Positions 1 to 9,108 of a stretch of 64,000 bases of DNA are shown here, piece by piece. The stretch is from positions 1 through 64,000 of the forward strand of contig JADYYY010000007.1 of assembly GCA_020853395.1 (NCBI GenBank), written 5' to 3'. Position 1 is the first letter of the stretch; every line of letters starts with the position of its first letter. The notes below the pieces were generated by a model. That model was not told the DNA's origin, searched no databases, and worked only from the letters and a program-made list of their open reading frames with translations. The stretch is from Acidobacteriota bacterium. Lineage in GTDB: Bacteria; Acidobacteriota; Vicinamibacteria; Vicinamibacterales; SCN-69-37. Position numbers and translations under genes: made by a program.

Positions 1-1
1 A

Positions 2-75
2 TGGAGGCGCCGCCCGGAATTGAACCGGGGATGGAGGTTTTGCAGACCTCTGCCTTACCGCTTGGCGACGGCGCC
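2..75 (-). tRNA. tRNA-Cys (anticodon GCA)
   Basis: Read on the minus strand, the sequence folds as a full cloverleaf. A 7-bp acceptor stem begins GGCGCCG and is closed by CGGCGCC, followed by a U discriminator and an encoded CCA. The anticodon stem GAGGT/ACCTC encloses loop CTGCAAA, so the anticodon is GCA, decoding UGC/UGU. A GGTTCAATTCC T-arm is present. The gene lies 127 bases downstream of a tRNA-Gly on the same strand and may be co-transcribed with it; no tRNA-like fold was seen between them. Confidence 0.95.
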
Positions 76-202
76 TCAGGACAAACTGGGAAGGGAACGC
101 TCGTCAGCGACGATCTCGAGGCTCATCTGTGTCACGTATCGGACCAACCTCGGTGCCCACTGAGAGTGCGGCCGGGATGCATGAAGGCCCCGGCGATTAG
201 AT

Positions 203-277
203 TGGAGCGGGAAACGGGATTCGAACCCGCGACTTCGACCTTGGCAAGGTCGCACTCTACCACTGAGTTATTCCCGC
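203..277 (-). tRNA. tRNA-Gly (anticodon GCC)
   Basis: On the minus strand, acceptor stem GCGGGAA pairs with TTCCCGC, followed by U and an encoded CCA. The D-arm carries AGTGGTAGAGT, the anticodon stem CGACC/GGTCG encloses TTGCCAA (anticodon GCC), and the T-loop is GGTTCGAATCC. All cloverleaf parts are intact. It is the upstream member of a two-tRNA cluster with tRNA-Cys(GCA). The next coding gene upstream on this strand, yraN, ends about 50 bases away. Confidence 0.95.
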
Positions 278-330
278 CCCTGCCAGCACTTGAGTCTACA
301 GGAAACGCTTCGCACGCGGCAAGGCAACCA

Positions 331-711
331 TCACCATCGGCCAGCGCTGAAGGCGTTCTCGATCACGCGCACCATCGGCCGCGCGCTGCCCGCATCGTCA
401 ATCGCGACGACATCGAAGCGGCACGCGACGTCGCCCCGGCCCGCTCTCCGCAAGTACTCGACGGCCATCGTCTCGAGACGCCGGCGCTTCCAGCCCGGCA
501 CCGACTCCACCGCCTCTCCGAACAGCCCGGTCGTCCTCGTCTTGACCTCGACGAAGACGACCGTGCCGCGATGGTCGGCGACGATGTCGATTTCTCCAAA
601 GCGTGTGCGGAAGCGCCTGGCAAGAACTGCGTACCCGCGGTGGGTCAACTCGCGGCACGCGAGGTCTTCGCCGGCTTTCCCGAGGCGTTGTCGGCCGGAG
701 ACGACAGGCAC
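331..711 (-). CDS. yraN: YraN/UPF0102 family nuclease-fold protein
   Basis: The 126-residue product matches the UPF0102 (YraN) family in length and motif order: GKAGEDLA near residue 11, RFRTRFGEIDIVA around residue 34, then VVFVEVKTRT near residue 51. This is the E...D...ExK arrangement of a restriction-endonuclease-like (PD-D/ExK) fold. The family is widespread, usually cytoplasmic, and often sits near rnhB or DNA-processing genes; its exact substrate is not settled. The start is GTG at 711 with no clear ribosome binding site. The NYN-LOTUS gene lies directly upstream on the same strand, so the two may be transcribed together. Confidence 0.88.
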   Translation of the reverse strand: MPVVSGRQRLGKAGEDLACRELTHRGYAVLARRFRTRFGEIDIVADHRGTVVFVEVKTRTTGLFGEAVESVPGWKRRRLETMAVEYLRRAGRGDVACRFDVVAIDDAGSARPMVRVIENAFSAGRW

Positions 712-820
712 AGCCGATCGCAGAGCAAGCCCGCTGCCAAGCAGGGCCGCAAGGTGCCGGTCGCCGCCAAGCTCCGAAGCACGGGGAGCCGCCGCTCAGA
801 CTTCTCGCGCCGCGGAGCGC

Positions 821-2341
821 CTATTTTCTCGCTCGCGACTTCGGGGCTCTGGCCGTCGTCCGGCCGCTCCCACCTGCCGGGCGGGTGCGAGGACGACGCT
901 TGCGCCCAGAGCTAGCGGCGCCCGACTCTCGGCCGCCAGAGGGCTCGGCGCGATTGCCATCGACGTCGCCCGGCAACCGATCCTCGCTCGCCTCGTAGGG
1001 CGTGACGTCGATCTCGGGAAGCGACACGGCCTCTTCGATGTACGCGACGTCGAACACGGGGACGTCGATCTCCGTCACGACGACCCGCTCCACGATCTCC
1101 TGCTCCCGCGCTTCGGGCGCCTCTTCGGTTTCCACGTCGAACACCGCGGGTTCCGGCGTCGCCTCCTCCTGGGACGAGGGCACCGGCGTGCTGCCCTGGA
1201 ACACGCGGATGACCCCCTGCCGGTCGCGATCGACGCGCACGATGTTCTCGCGATGGGCGGCGCGCAGCAGATCGGTCAGGTTGGCGAACCCGTAGGAGCG
1301 TTCGTCGAACTCCGGGCTCGTCTGCCGGATGACCTGTTTGACGTTTCGCAAGTACATCGGCCACCGCCGGACGGCGGCGCGCGCAAGCAGATCACGGAAG
1401 GCGCGGAGGCCGTCCGCCGCCGTGCCGATCACCTCGGGCGGTGCCTGGCGTGAGCCAGCCTGCTCCGCCGCGGGCGCACCCGCGGCGAGCGGTGGGGCCG
1501 CTGCCGCCTCGCTCTCTTCGGCCGGCGCAGCGGCACGTTCGGCCGGCGGCTGCGGCGTTTGGACACCTTCCGCCAGCTCCACGAGCAGCCCGCCCTTGCC
1601 GTGGTGGACCTTCACGACGCCCACCTTCTCGAGCTTCTGGACGAAGTCACGGAACGAGCCCGCGCCGTAATTGCGCTCGGAGAAGGTCGAATCGAGCTGC
1701 AGCAACGTGCTCTTCAGCAGCCCCAACTGCGGCGACACCTCGCGCTCCGACAGCACTTTCAGCGCGCGGGACACCAGCGGGATCGCCTGTTCGATCGGCG
1801 ACCGTTCGACCCGCACTTCTCGCCCGCCGCCGTGCCGTCGATCCGCCGCCGGCTGGCTCACGCCGGAGCTGGCCAGCAGGTTCTCGTAGGCGACGAACTC
1901 GTGGCAGTTGCGCTGCATGATCACGCTCGTGAACTGCCGGCCGCCCACGATGAACACCTTCTTGTCGTACTGCTTCAGCTTCTCCACCAGGCTGATGAAG
2001 TCGCTGTCGCCGCCGACGATGACGAACGCGTTGATGTGCGGATGGGTGAACGCCATCTCGAGGGCATCGAGCGCCAGGTTGATGTCGGCGCCGTTCTTGT
2101 CGCCGCCGGGCGTCATGTTGCGCTGCACCATCCGGATGGCGTGCTGGGTCAGCGCGCGGCTGTAGCCGCCGGCCCGCTGCCAGTCGCTGTAGGCGGTCTT
2201 CGAGACGACCTCCCCACGTTCCTTCAGCGCCTCGAGCACCAGCCCGGCGTCGAACGAGGCGCCGAGCGTGTTCTTGACGCCAATCTCGATGTTGTCGAAA
2301 TCGATGAATACAGCTATGCGGAGACGGTCTGACTCAGCCAC
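821..2341 (-). CDS. NYN domain protein with two OST-HTH/LOTUS domains
   Basis: This 506-residue protein is probably a nucleic-acid-acting cytoplasmic factor. Residues about 7-156 form a NYN (PIN-like, DUF88/LabA) domain with its acidic residues visible: AVFIDFDN (D14, D16), GADINLALDAL, and GGDSDF (D112, D114). Two OST-HTH/LOTUS modules follow at about 183-255 and 311-382, each with the pattern of a helical bundle ending in a short strand pair (GSFRDFVQKLEKVGVV and ANLTDLLRAAHRENIV). An Ala/Pro/Glu-rich linker separates them and the C-terminus is Arg/Lys-rich. LOTUS domains bind RNA, including G-quadruplex RNA, and NYN domains are often RNases; the target here is unknown. I chose GTG at 2341 because AAGGA lies just upstream; a TTG at 2401 would add 20 residues. 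Confidence 0.85.
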   Translation of the reverse strand: MAESDRLRIAVFIDFDNIEIGVKNTLGASFDAGLVLEALKERGEVVSKTAYSDWQRAGGYSRALTQHAIRMVQRNMTPGGDKNGADINLALDALEMAFTHPHINAFVIVGGDSDFISLVEKLKQYDKKVFIVGGRQFTSVIMQRNCHEFVAYENLLASSGVSQPAADRRHGGGREVRVERSPIEQAIPLVSRALKVLSEREVSPQLGLLKSTLLQLDSTFSERNYGAGSFRDFVQKLEKVGVVKVHHGKGGLLVELAEGVQTPQPPAERAAAPAEESEAAAAPPLAAGAPAAEQAGSRQAPPEVIGTAADGLRAFRDLLARAAVRRWPMYLRNVKQVIRQTSPEFDERSYGFANLTDLLRAAHRENIVRVDRDRQGVIRVFQGSTPVPSSQEEATPEPAVFDVETEEAPEAREQEIVERVVVTEIDVPVFDVAYIEEAVSLPEIDVTPYEASEDRLPGDVDGNRAEPSGGRESGAASSGRKRRPRTRPAGGSGRTTARAPKSRARK

Positions 2342-2422
2342 GCGGTCCTTCTGGAATCCCGGCGGGAGCGAACGAGCCGGAGAGGTCGGTAAGTGCAGCA
2401 AGCACGGTCGGTTACGACAGTT

Positions 2423-2923
2423 TCAGTATAGCGCCTTCGCCATCAGGATGAAATGACAGGGACGGCGGACCGGCCGATCGACGTAGGGCGCCTCGCCGAC
2501 CGGGGCGTATCCCAGGCGCGCGTAGCGCGGCAGCAGATCGGCTCGCAGGTTCACGACGCGGATCTCCATCGTGGCGGCGCCGGCCTCGCGCGCGCAGCGC
2601 TCGGCGGCGTCCACGAGCCGGCGGCCGACGCCCTCGCCCTGCCGGGCGGGCTCCACCGCGAGCATCCCGAACGACGCGCTGCGTCCGGTCACGTCGACCA
2701 GCACGGCGCCGACGAGGCCGCCCGACTCGTCCACCGCCGTGAGGAACGTGCCGCGCGCCATCGCGGTGCGCACCTCGTCCAGGCTCGTGCGATCGCCGTC
2801 GACGAAAAACCGTTCGACTTCGTAGGCGCGGTTCACGAGGTCCGCAATCCTGGCCGCGGCGTCAGGGCGAGCTGGCGTGATCTGCATGTCGGCGATGCCG
2901 GATGTGCGCTTGACGCCCGTCAT
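2423..2923 (-). CDS. GNAT family N-acetyltransferase
   Basis: The 166-residue product has the GNAT acetyl-CoA-binding motif A, FGMLAVEPARQGEGVGRRL (the Q/RxxGxG/A signature), followed by a helix and the motif B strand MEIRVVNLRADLLPRYARLG that ends in the family's typical Y/R-LGY element. It probably transfers an acetyl group from acetyl-CoA to a small molecule or protein amine; the substrate cannot be read from the sequence. ATG 2923 is preferred, with an AGGG element about 8 bases upstream; ATG 2887 is a shorter alternative. It diverges from the Ser/Thr kinase gene at 2959, leaving about 35 bases for both promoters. Confidence 0.85.
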   Translation of the reverse strand: MTGVKRTSGIADMQITPARPDAAARIADLVNRAYEVERFFVDGDRTSLDEVRTAMARGTFLTAVDESGGLVGAVLVDVTGRSASFGMLAVEPARQGEGVGRRLVDAAERCAREAGAATMEIRVVNLRADLLPRYARLGYAPVGEAPYVDRPVRRPCHFILMAKALY

Positions 2924-2958
2924 GCGCACACCCTACCATCCGGGTTTCTGGTGCGGAC

Positions 2959-5556
2959 ATGATCGGCGAAGTCGTCACCCATTACCGCATCGTCGATCGG
3001 ATCGGCGAAGGCGGCATGGGCGTCGTGTATCGGGCCGAAGACACGCGCCTCGGCCGGCAGGTCGCCGTCAAGTTCCTCTCCGAGAAGCTGCTCGCGGATC
3101 CGCTCGCGATCGAGCGGTTCCAGCGCGAAGCGCGCGCGGCCTCGTCGCTCAACCATCCGAACATCTGCGCCATCTACGACATCGGCAGCCACAACGGCCT
3201 GCCGTTCCTCGTGATGGAGCTGCTCTCGGGCACGACGCTGCGCCGGCGGGTCGCCACCGGACCGCTTCCGCTCGATCTGCTGCTCGATCTCGGCGCGCAA
3301 GCGGCCGACGCGTTGAGCGTGGCGCACGCGGCCGGCATCATCCACCGCGACATCAAGTCCGCGAACATCTTCGTCACCGAGCGGGGACAAATCAAGATCC
3401 TCGACTTCGGGCTCGCGAAGCTGGCGCGGACGCACACCACGGACCAGTTCGCCGCCACGACGCTCGTGCCGCCCGAGCCGCAAGCGACCGAGACCGGCCA
3501 GACGATCGGCACGCTCACGTGCATGTCGCCTGAGCAGGCCCGCGGCGACGACCTCGATCACCGTACCGATCTCTTCTCCTTCGGCGTGGTGCTGTACGAG
3601 ATGGCCACGGGCCGCGAACCCTTCTCGGGCAAGACGCCCGCGCTGATCTTCGACGCGATCCTGCGGCAGCACCCGACGCGTCCGACCGATGTCAACCCGA
3701 CGCTGCCGGCCGAGCTCGACCACATCATCTACAAGGCGCTGGAGAAGGATCGCGAGCTGCGCTACCAGACGGCGGCCGAGCTCCGCGCGGATCTCCGCCG
3801 CCTGAAGCGCGAGTCCGACGGCGCCCGTGCCTCGATCGGCCGGCCGGCGAGCGGGCCGTCGGCGACGGCCGGCGTCAGCCCGGCGGTGCCGACGCCGGCC
3901 GAGAACTTCGACGAGACGCATCTGGCGATGCCGGGCACGCCGGCCGCTGCGCCCGCGGCACGCGGCATCGCGTCCGGCGCGCCGCTACCCGCGCCGCCGG
4001 CATCCGGCCGGGCTGGCACCGGCCTCGACGCGCGTACGCCAGGCACGGGCGGCTGGCACGAACCGAGCGGCGCCGGCACCGCGACGCCGCCGGCCGCCGC
4101 GCGCCGATGGCTGCTCGGCGCCGTCTCGGCCGTCGTCGTGTTGACCGTCGCCGGCGTCCTCTACCTCGGCCGCGGCGTGACGGCCGCCGACTCGGTGGCG
4201 GTCCTGCCCTTCTCGGCGACCGGCGGCACGGCCGGCGACACCGAGTACCTGACGGACGGCATCACCGAAACGCTGATCAACGGCCTCGCGCAACTGCCCG
4301 ATCTGCGCGTGAGCGCCCGCAGCGTCGTGTTCCGCTACAAGGGCAAGAACGTGGACGCCCAGCAGGTCGGCCGGGAGCTGAACGTCAACACCGTGGTGAC
4401 CGGACACGTCACGGTGCGCGGCGATCGGCTGATCATCCAGTCGGAGCTCGTGAACGTCGCCGACGGCACGCAGCTCTGGGGCCAGCTCTACAACCGGCCG
4501 CAAGCCGATCTGCTCGCCGTGCAGGACGAGATCGCGCAGGAGATTCTCGACAAGGTGCAGCCGCGGCTGTCGGGCGAAGACCGCCGGCGCGTGACGAAGC
4601 GCTACACCGACAACGCCGACGCGTATCAGGCGTACCTGCAGGGGCGCTTCTTCTGGAACAAGGGCACGATCGACGGCTACAAGCAGTCGATCAACTACTA
4701 CCAGCAGGCGATCGGCCGCGATCCGAAGTACGCGCTCGCGTACACGGGCCTCGCCGACTCGTACCTCCTGCTGGGATCGTACTGGGTGGAGATGCTGCCG
4801 GAGGCCAAGAGCGCGGCACTCCAGGCGCTCGCCCTCGACGCTTCGCTCGCCGAGGCCCACGTCGCGCTGGGACACATCCGGCTGCTGCTCGACTGGGATT
4901 GGATCGCGGCCGACGCCGCGTTCACGCAGGGCCTCGCGCTCAACGGCAATTCCGCGCTCGCGCACAGCCAGTACGCGAAGTACCTCATGACCGTCGGCCG
5001 GACGGCCGACGCGGTCGCGGAAGGACGACGGGCGCTCGCGCTCGATCCGATGTCGCCGCTCGTGAACAGCGATCTCGGGTGGTACCTGCTGTTCGCCGGC
5101 GACACGGCGGAGGCGATCGCCCAGCTTCGAAAGACGCTCGACCTCGACGCGAACTCACTCGCCGCCCATCGCAGCCTGGGGCTCGCCTACAGCGAAGGCG
5201 GCCAGCACGGCGAGGCGATCGCCGAGCTGAAGCAGGCGCTCACGCTCTCGGAGAACAGCCCCGTGGTGCTCGGCTATCTGGGACTGGCCTACGCCCGCGC
5301 GCACGATCGCGCGCAGGCCGAGGGCGTGCTCCGCGATCTGGGCGCGCTTGCCGCGAGGACGTACGTCCCCTCGTCCGCCGTGGCGCTCGTCCACACCGGC
5401 CTCGGCGACAGCACGCGCGCCCTGGACGCGCTCGAAAAGGCCTACGAGGAACACGACTTCGGCATCACGCAGATCCGCACGGCGCCGTGGTATGGCGCGT
5501 TGAGAAACGATCCGCGCTTCACCGCGCTGCTCGCGAGGCTCGGCTTGAGCCAGTGA
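2959..5556 (+). CDS. Ser/Thr protein kinase with FlgO-like and TPR domains
   Basis: This 865-residue protein is a membrane-anchored Hanks-type kinase with a sensory or scaffolding C-terminus. The kinase domain (about 9-270) is intact: glycine loop GEGGMGVVY (16-24), ATP lysine K38 in VAVKF, catalytic loop HRDIKSAN (H129, D131, K133), DFG at 149-151 and a downstream MSPEQ element. A Pro/Ala-rich linker leads to one transmembrane helix near 383-404. Beyond it lies a domain beginning SVAVLPFSATGG that resembles the FlgO/TolB-like domain common in acidobacterial kinases, then roughly eight TPR-like repeats to the C-terminus. Topology predicts a cytoplasmic kinase and an exported TPR region. It stands alone, convergent with the PstS-like gene downstream. 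Confidence 0.93.
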   Translation: MIGEVVTHYRIVDRIGEGGMGVVYRAEDTRLGRQVAVKFLSEKLLADPLAIERFQREARAASSLNHPNICAIYDIGSHNGLPFLVMELLSGTTLRRRVATGPLPLDLLLDLGAQAADALSVAHAAGIIHRDIKSANIFVTERGQIKILDFGLAKLARTHTTDQFAATTLVPPEPQATETGQTIGTLTCMSPEQARGDDLDHRTDLFSFGVVLYEMATGREPFSGKTPALIFDAILRQHPTRPTDVNPTLPAELDHIIYKALEKDRELRYQTAAELRADLRRLKRESDGARASIGRPASGPSATAGVSPAVPTPAENFDETHLAMPGTPAAAPAARGIASGAPLPAPPASGRAGTGLDARTPGTGGWHEPSGAGTATPPAAARRWLLGAVSAVVVLTVAGVLYLGRGVTAADSVAVLPFSATGGTAGDTEYLTDGITETLINGLAQLPDLRVSARSVVFRYKGKNVDAQQVGRELNVNTVVTGHVTVRGDRLIIQSELVNVADGTQLWGQLYNRPQADLLAVQDEIAQEILDKVQPRLSGEDRRRVTKRYTDNADAYQAYLQGRFFWNKGTIDGYKQSINYYQQAIGRDPKYALAYTGLADSYLLLGSYWVEMLPEAKSAALQALALDASLAEAHVALGHIRLLLDWDWIAADAAFTQGLALNGNSALAHSQYAKYLMTVGRTADAVAEGRRALALDPMSPLVNSDLGWYLLFAGDTAEAIAQLRKTLDLDANSLAAHRSLGLAYSEGGQHGEAIAELKQALTLSENSPVVLGYLGLAYARAHDRAQAEGVLRDLGALAARTYVPSSAVALVHTGLGDSTRALDALEKAYEEHDFGITQIRTAPWYGALRNDPRFTALLARLGLSQ

Positions 5557-5584
5557 GACGGCCGAGCCGAGCCCCCGCCAGCGT

Positions 5585-6085
5585 CTACTTGAGCCCGTAC
5601 CCCTGCTGGCCCGGCAGGCGGCCATCCACTCGCAGCAGCTTCACGGCACGGCTGGCGACCGGCGCCTGCACGAACGCGAGCGCGCCGGGCGTGCGGCCGA
5701 CCTGCTCGATCGCCATCTCGTTCGAGTAGACGAGCTTCGGCCCATTGGCCGTGTCGGCGCGAAACACTTTCGCGATCCAGTGCTGGCGGAACTGGGCTTC
5801 GGTCATCTGGCAGATCGTCTGGACGACGGCGTCGCGCTCGCGCGCGATGGGCGCGCGGATGAGCAGCGTGACGCGGACGCCCGACGGCCAGAAGTCGCGA
5901 TCCCCGAGCCACAGGCGGCGAAGCTCGGCCGTCGTCAGGTTGTCGATCGGCACGGCCGGGTGCACGATCACCGCGATCTCCGGCGTCTGGGCGCCGAGTG
6001 ACCGCGGCGCCGCCAGCGCCGCGACGCCGAGCCACAGCACGACGAGCGCGAACCTCCACGACGGACGAGCAGGGCGGCCGCGCAT
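5585..6085 (-). CDS. PstS-like periplasmic phosphate-binding-domain protein
   Basis: The 166-residue product has an N-terminal signal peptide (LVVLWLGVAALAA, cleaved near LGAQ) and one short PBP-like domain: PAVPIDNLTTAELRRLWLGD and SNEMAIEQVGRTPGALAFV are typical of the small PstS-like group. These bind phosphate-type anions or serve as periplasmic partners of outer-membrane porins; they are shorter than true PstS (about 320 residues). Its ATG shares a base with the TGA of the upstream porin gene (TGATG), implying translational coupling. No ABC permease or ATPase gene is adjacent, so a transporter role is unproven. Confidence 0.8.
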   Translation of the reverse strand: MRGRPARPSWRFALVVLWLGVAALAAPRSLGAQTPEIAVIVHPAVPIDNLTTAELRRLWLGDRDFWPSGVRVTLLIRAPIARERDAVVQTICQMTEAQFRQHWIAKVFRADTANGPKLVYSNEMAIEQVGRTPGALAFVQAPVASRAVKLLRVDGRLPGQQGYGLK

Positions 6086-7212
6086 CAGAACGTGAAGCAG
6101 ACCTGGAAGAAGCCGCCGTGGTTGCGCACGCTGTCCGCGCCGCGCGTCCACGTGCGGTACTCGCCTTTGATCGCGGCGAGCGACGAGGCGTCGTATCGCA
6201 CGCCGAGCGTCAGGCCATCGAGCCGCGGGACGGTCGCGAAGACGGCATCGGCCGCGTCGATGCCGACGTGTTCGAATCGCGCGTACGGCTTCCACAGCCG
6301 CTCGAACTGCGGCAGCCGATAGGCCCCCTGCACGTAGTAGGCGTGGTTCCACGTGGACGAGGCGCCGCCGACGGCCGTGTGGCGGACGCTCGCAATCTCG
6401 GCGATGAGCTCGGGTTCTTCCTTCTGCCAGGCGACGTGCGCGGCGACGATCTGCTCCGAGAACTCGCGGGCATCGGCGAGCGTGATGCGGTCGCCGTAGG
6501 CGGCCGCGCCGACTTCGAGGCCGTAGAAGCGATCGGGCTTGGAGAACACGTTCACGAGCCAGGCGCGCTGCCCGTTGACGTCGCCGGCGTCGCCGCCCCG
6601 GCTGATGGCGCTGGCGCGCCCGTTGCCGACGCCCCCCTTGTAGCTGAGATTCATCCCGCGCGCCGGCACGGCGCCTTCGACGAGCGCACCGATGAAGTGC
6701 ACCGGAAGGAATCGGCCGCCGAACTGCACCATCTCGGGCCGGGCGATCGTCGTCTGGAGCCACTGCCCGTGGTGGAAGGCGGTGTTCCAGTAGTTGATCG
6801 GCGTGTGATAGCGGCCGAACGACACCTTCAGCCGGTCGCTCTGGTCGAAGCGGAGGATCATGCGCTCGACCTCGGTGTTGAAGCCCGTGGCGGCCGGGCT
6901 CCCGGTGCCGGCGTCGGCCCGGGCCGTGAAGCTCAGCTCGCCGAAGAACGTCACGCGCGGCGACAGCTCCGACGCCATGTGCAGCGCGAGCTGCCCGAGC
7001 GAGAACCCGCGGGCGCCCTCGGTGCGGCGCATGCCCGAGAGGTTCACGTCGCCGAATCCGGAGAAGCGCAGCGAGGGATATTGGCGCTCCGCGGTCTCGG
7101 GCGCCGTCATCTCGTGCGGCTGCGACTGCGCCGCGGCCTCGGCCGCGCCCAGCGTCAGGCCGGCCAGCAGGAGGACCGTCCGCCACGTCGTGCCGCGTGT
7201 CGGGTCGAGCAC
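6085..7212 (-). CDS. Outer-membrane porin-like beta-barrel protein
   Basis: The 375-residue product starts with a signal peptide (VLLLAGLTLGAAEAAAQS) and continues with alternating amphipathic strands rich in aromatic and charged residues. Motifs such as FSGFGDVNLSG, GFSLGQLALHM and KVSFGRYHTPINYWNTAFH resemble phosphate-selective-type or carbohydrate porin families. The protein ends in FQVCFTF, a terminal Phe as required for barrel assembly. GTG at 7212 follows the glgC stop by one base, and the stop overlaps the ATG of the PstS-like gene, so glgC, porin and binding protein probably form one transcript. The solute is unknown. Confidence 0.83.
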   Translation of the reverse strand: MLDPTRGTTWRTVLLLAGLTLGAAEAAAQSQPHEMTAPETAERQYPSLRFSGFGDVNLSGMRRTEGARGFSLGQLALHMASELSPRVTFFGELSFTARADAGTGSPAATGFNTEVERMILRFDQSDRLKVSFGRYHTPINYWNTAFHHGQWLQTTIARPEMVQFGGRFLPVHFIGALVEGAVPARGMNLSYKGGVGNGRASAISRGGDAGDVNGQRAWLVNVFSKPDRFYGLEVGAAAYGDRITLADAREFSEQIVAAHVAWQKEEPELIAEIASVRHTAVGGASSTWNHAYYVQGAYRLPQFERLWKPYARFEHVGIDAADAVFATVPRLDGLTLGVRYDASSLAAIKGEYRTWTRGADSVRNHGGFFQVCFTF

Positions 7213-7213
7213 C

Positions 7214-8506
7214 TCAGATCACCGTCCCGTGCGGCACGATGCCGTTCTTCGGGATGATCACGATGCCGTCGCGCACGTAGTACAGCGGATGATCCATCGT
7301 CTCGGGCTTGCCGTGCGGCGAGATGGTCACGTCGTTGCCGATGCGCGCGTTCTTGTCGATGATGGCGTTCTCGATCTGCGTGTTCGCGCCGATGCCGATC
7401 CGGGGCTGGCCGACGGCCTCGTGCTCGGTGATCGACGTGGCCGATTCGTAGAAGTCGCTGCCCAGCACGATCGTGCGGTGCAGCCGCGCGCCCGGCTGAA
7501 TCACGCTCCGGATGCCGACGATCGACTGGTGAATCTGCGCGTAGGCGATGATGCAGCCGTCCGAGATGACGGCGTGATCGACTTGCGCGCCGTTGATCTT
7601 GGAGGCCGGCAGGAAGCGCGGACGCGTGAAGATCGGCGCGGCCATGTCGAAGAAGTTGAACCGGGGCAGCTCGGCGGTCAAGTCCAGGTTGGCCTCGAAG
7701 AAGGCTCGGATCGTCCCGATGTCCTCCCAGTAGCCCTGGAACACGTAGGAGTACACGCGGCGCTCGCCGATCGCGTCCGGAATGACGTGCTTGCCGAAAT
7801 CGGCCTTGTCGTTGTCGAGCACGGCGAGGAGCACGTCGCGGTTGAACACGTAGATGCCCATCGACGCGAGCAGCAGGTCCTCGTGATCGCCGGTCAGGCC
7901 GAGCGATCCGTACTGGTCGCGCGGGATCGCCAAGCCCTCGAGCGCCTCGGGCGTCTTTGGCTTCTCGACGAACCGCGTGATCCGGTTGTCGCGATCGATC
8001 TGCATGATCCCGAGCGCCGACGCCTCCCGTTCGTGCACCGGCATCGTCGCCACCGTCAGCTCGGCGCCCGACTGGATGTGCTGCGCGATGAGCGGCCGGA
8101 AGTCCATGCGGTAGAGCTGGTCGCCGCTCAGGATGAGCACGTACTCGAAGTCGTGGTTGAGGAAGTGGACGAGGTTCTTGCGGACCGCGTCGGCCGTGCC
8201 CTGGTACCACGACGTGTCGGTCGGCGTCTGCTCGGCGGCGAGGATCTCGACGAAGCCGTTGGCGAAGTGATCGAACTTGTAGGACTGCGCGATGTGGCGG
8301 TGGAGCGACGCCGAGTTGAACTGGGTGAGCAGGTAGACGCGCCGCAGCTCCGAGTTGATGCAGTTCGAGATCGGGATGTCGACGAGGCGATACTTGCCGC
8401 CGAGCGGCACCGCCGGCTTCGCGCGCTCCTTGGTGAGCGGAAACAACCGCGTCCCCGCGCCCCCGCCCATGATGACCGCCAGCACGTTGCTCGTGTTCGC
8501 GGTCAT
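7214..8506 (-). CDS. glgC: Glucose-1-phosphate adenylyltransferase
   Basis: GlgC makes ADP-glucose from ATP and glucose-1-phosphate, the committed step of bacterial glycogen synthesis. The 430-residue length fits the family. The nucleotidyltransferase domain shows [18 protein letters not shown] near residue 14, the substrate-lysine motif [14 protein letters not shown], and YWEDIGT; the C-terminal third is a left-handed beta-helix with hexapeptide repeats ([20 protein letters not shown]). I used the ATG at 8506, preceded by AAGGGG; ATG 8532 with GGAGG four bases upstream would add nine residues. It is the first gene of a run with the porin and the PstS-like protein. No other glycogen gene is nearby. 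Confidence 0.96.
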   Translation of the reverse strand: MTANTSNVLAVIMGGGAGTRLFPLTKERAKPAVPLGGKYRLVDIPISNCINSELRRVYLLTQFNSASLHRHIAQSYKFDHFANGFVEILAAEQTPTDTSWYQGTADAVRKNLVHFLNHDFEYVLILSGDQLYRMDFRPLIAQHIQSGAELTVATMPVHEREASALGIMQIDRDNRITRFVEKPKTPEALEGLAIPRDQYGSLGLTGDHEDLLLASMGIYVFNRDVLLAVLDNDKADFGKHVIPDAIGERRVYSYVFQGYWEDIGTIRAFFEANLDLTAELPRFNFFDMAAPIFTRPRFLPASKINGAQVDHAVISDGCIIAYAQIHQSIVGIRSVIQPGARLHRTIVLGSDFYESATSITEHEAVGQPRIGIGANTQIENAIIDKNARIGNDVTISPHGKPETMDHPLYYVRDGIVIIPKNGIVPHGTVI

Positions 8507-8664
8507 TCGCACGGCCCCTTGTGTCGCCGGCATAGCGCCTCCATCCCGGACATCATTCTGCCTCAAGAACCGCCGCGGCTTTCGGCGATCGGCCATCGGC
8601 TCGGGTCGCCGGCTCCGCCCCCGCGTGCCGCGGCACGACGCTCCCTCGCCGGGCGAGGCGTCCC

Positions 8665-9036
8665 TCAGCGATCTCGCCGCCCCGGCGGCCGCCCGATCGG
8701 ATCGAGAAGGAGGCCGTTCAGCATCCAGCTCACGATGCTGACGAGCAGCGCGCCGACGAGCGCCGACCAGAAGCCGGCGATGTCGAACCCAGGGACGACC
8801 GCGGCCGTGAGCCCGAGACAGATCGCGTTGACGACGAACAGGAAGAGACCCAGGGTGACGAGCGTGAACGGCAGCGTCAGAAGAATCAGGACGGGCTTGA
8901 CGAGCACGTTCACCACGCCGAGCACGGCACCGGCCACGAGCGCGGTGCCGGGGCCGGCCAGCCGCAGGCCCGGGGTGAGCCAGGCCGCCACGAGCAGGGC
9001 CACGCCGTTGAGGAGGAGACGGGCGAGCAGGCGCAT
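8665..9036 (-). CDS. Four-TM holin superfamily IV-like membrane protein
   Basis: This 123-residue protein is almost all membrane: four hydrophobic segments around residues 5-22, 32-50, 56-78 and 88-110, the last ending in the MLNG...IG tail typical of the phage holin superfamily IV/YvlD group. Despite that name, chromosomal members are common and no phage genes are nearby, so a lytic role should not be assumed. The motif [20 protein letters not shown] is highly characteristic of the family. The ATG at 9036 is the only good start. It diverges from the secreted-protein gene at 9109. Confidence 0.85.
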   Translation of the reverse strand: MRLLARLLLNGVALLVAAWLTPGLRLAGPGTALVAGAVLGVVNVLVKPVLILLTLPFTLVTLGLFLFVVNAICLGLTAAVVPGFDIAGFWSALVGALLVSIVSWMLNGLLLDPIGRPPGRRDR

Positions 9037-9108
9037 TTCCACAGCGTACTCCGCCGGTGGCTTCGGTTGTATAGTGATGCGTCGCCACCTTTTCAGCGAG
9101 GTCACACT

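Noticed and set aside
76-202. A third tRNA between the Cys and Gly tRNA genes
   Set aside because: No acceptor, D- or T-arm consensus could be folded on either strand.
5585-7186. A 533-codon reading of the PstS-like gene through the porin gene
   Set aside because: The upstream part is a shadow of the porin frame, and a signal peptide begins at ATG 6085.
8665-9036. Prophage holin and lysis cassette
   Set aside because: The holin-like protein belongs to a common chromosomal family and no endolysin, integrase or structural genes are nearby.
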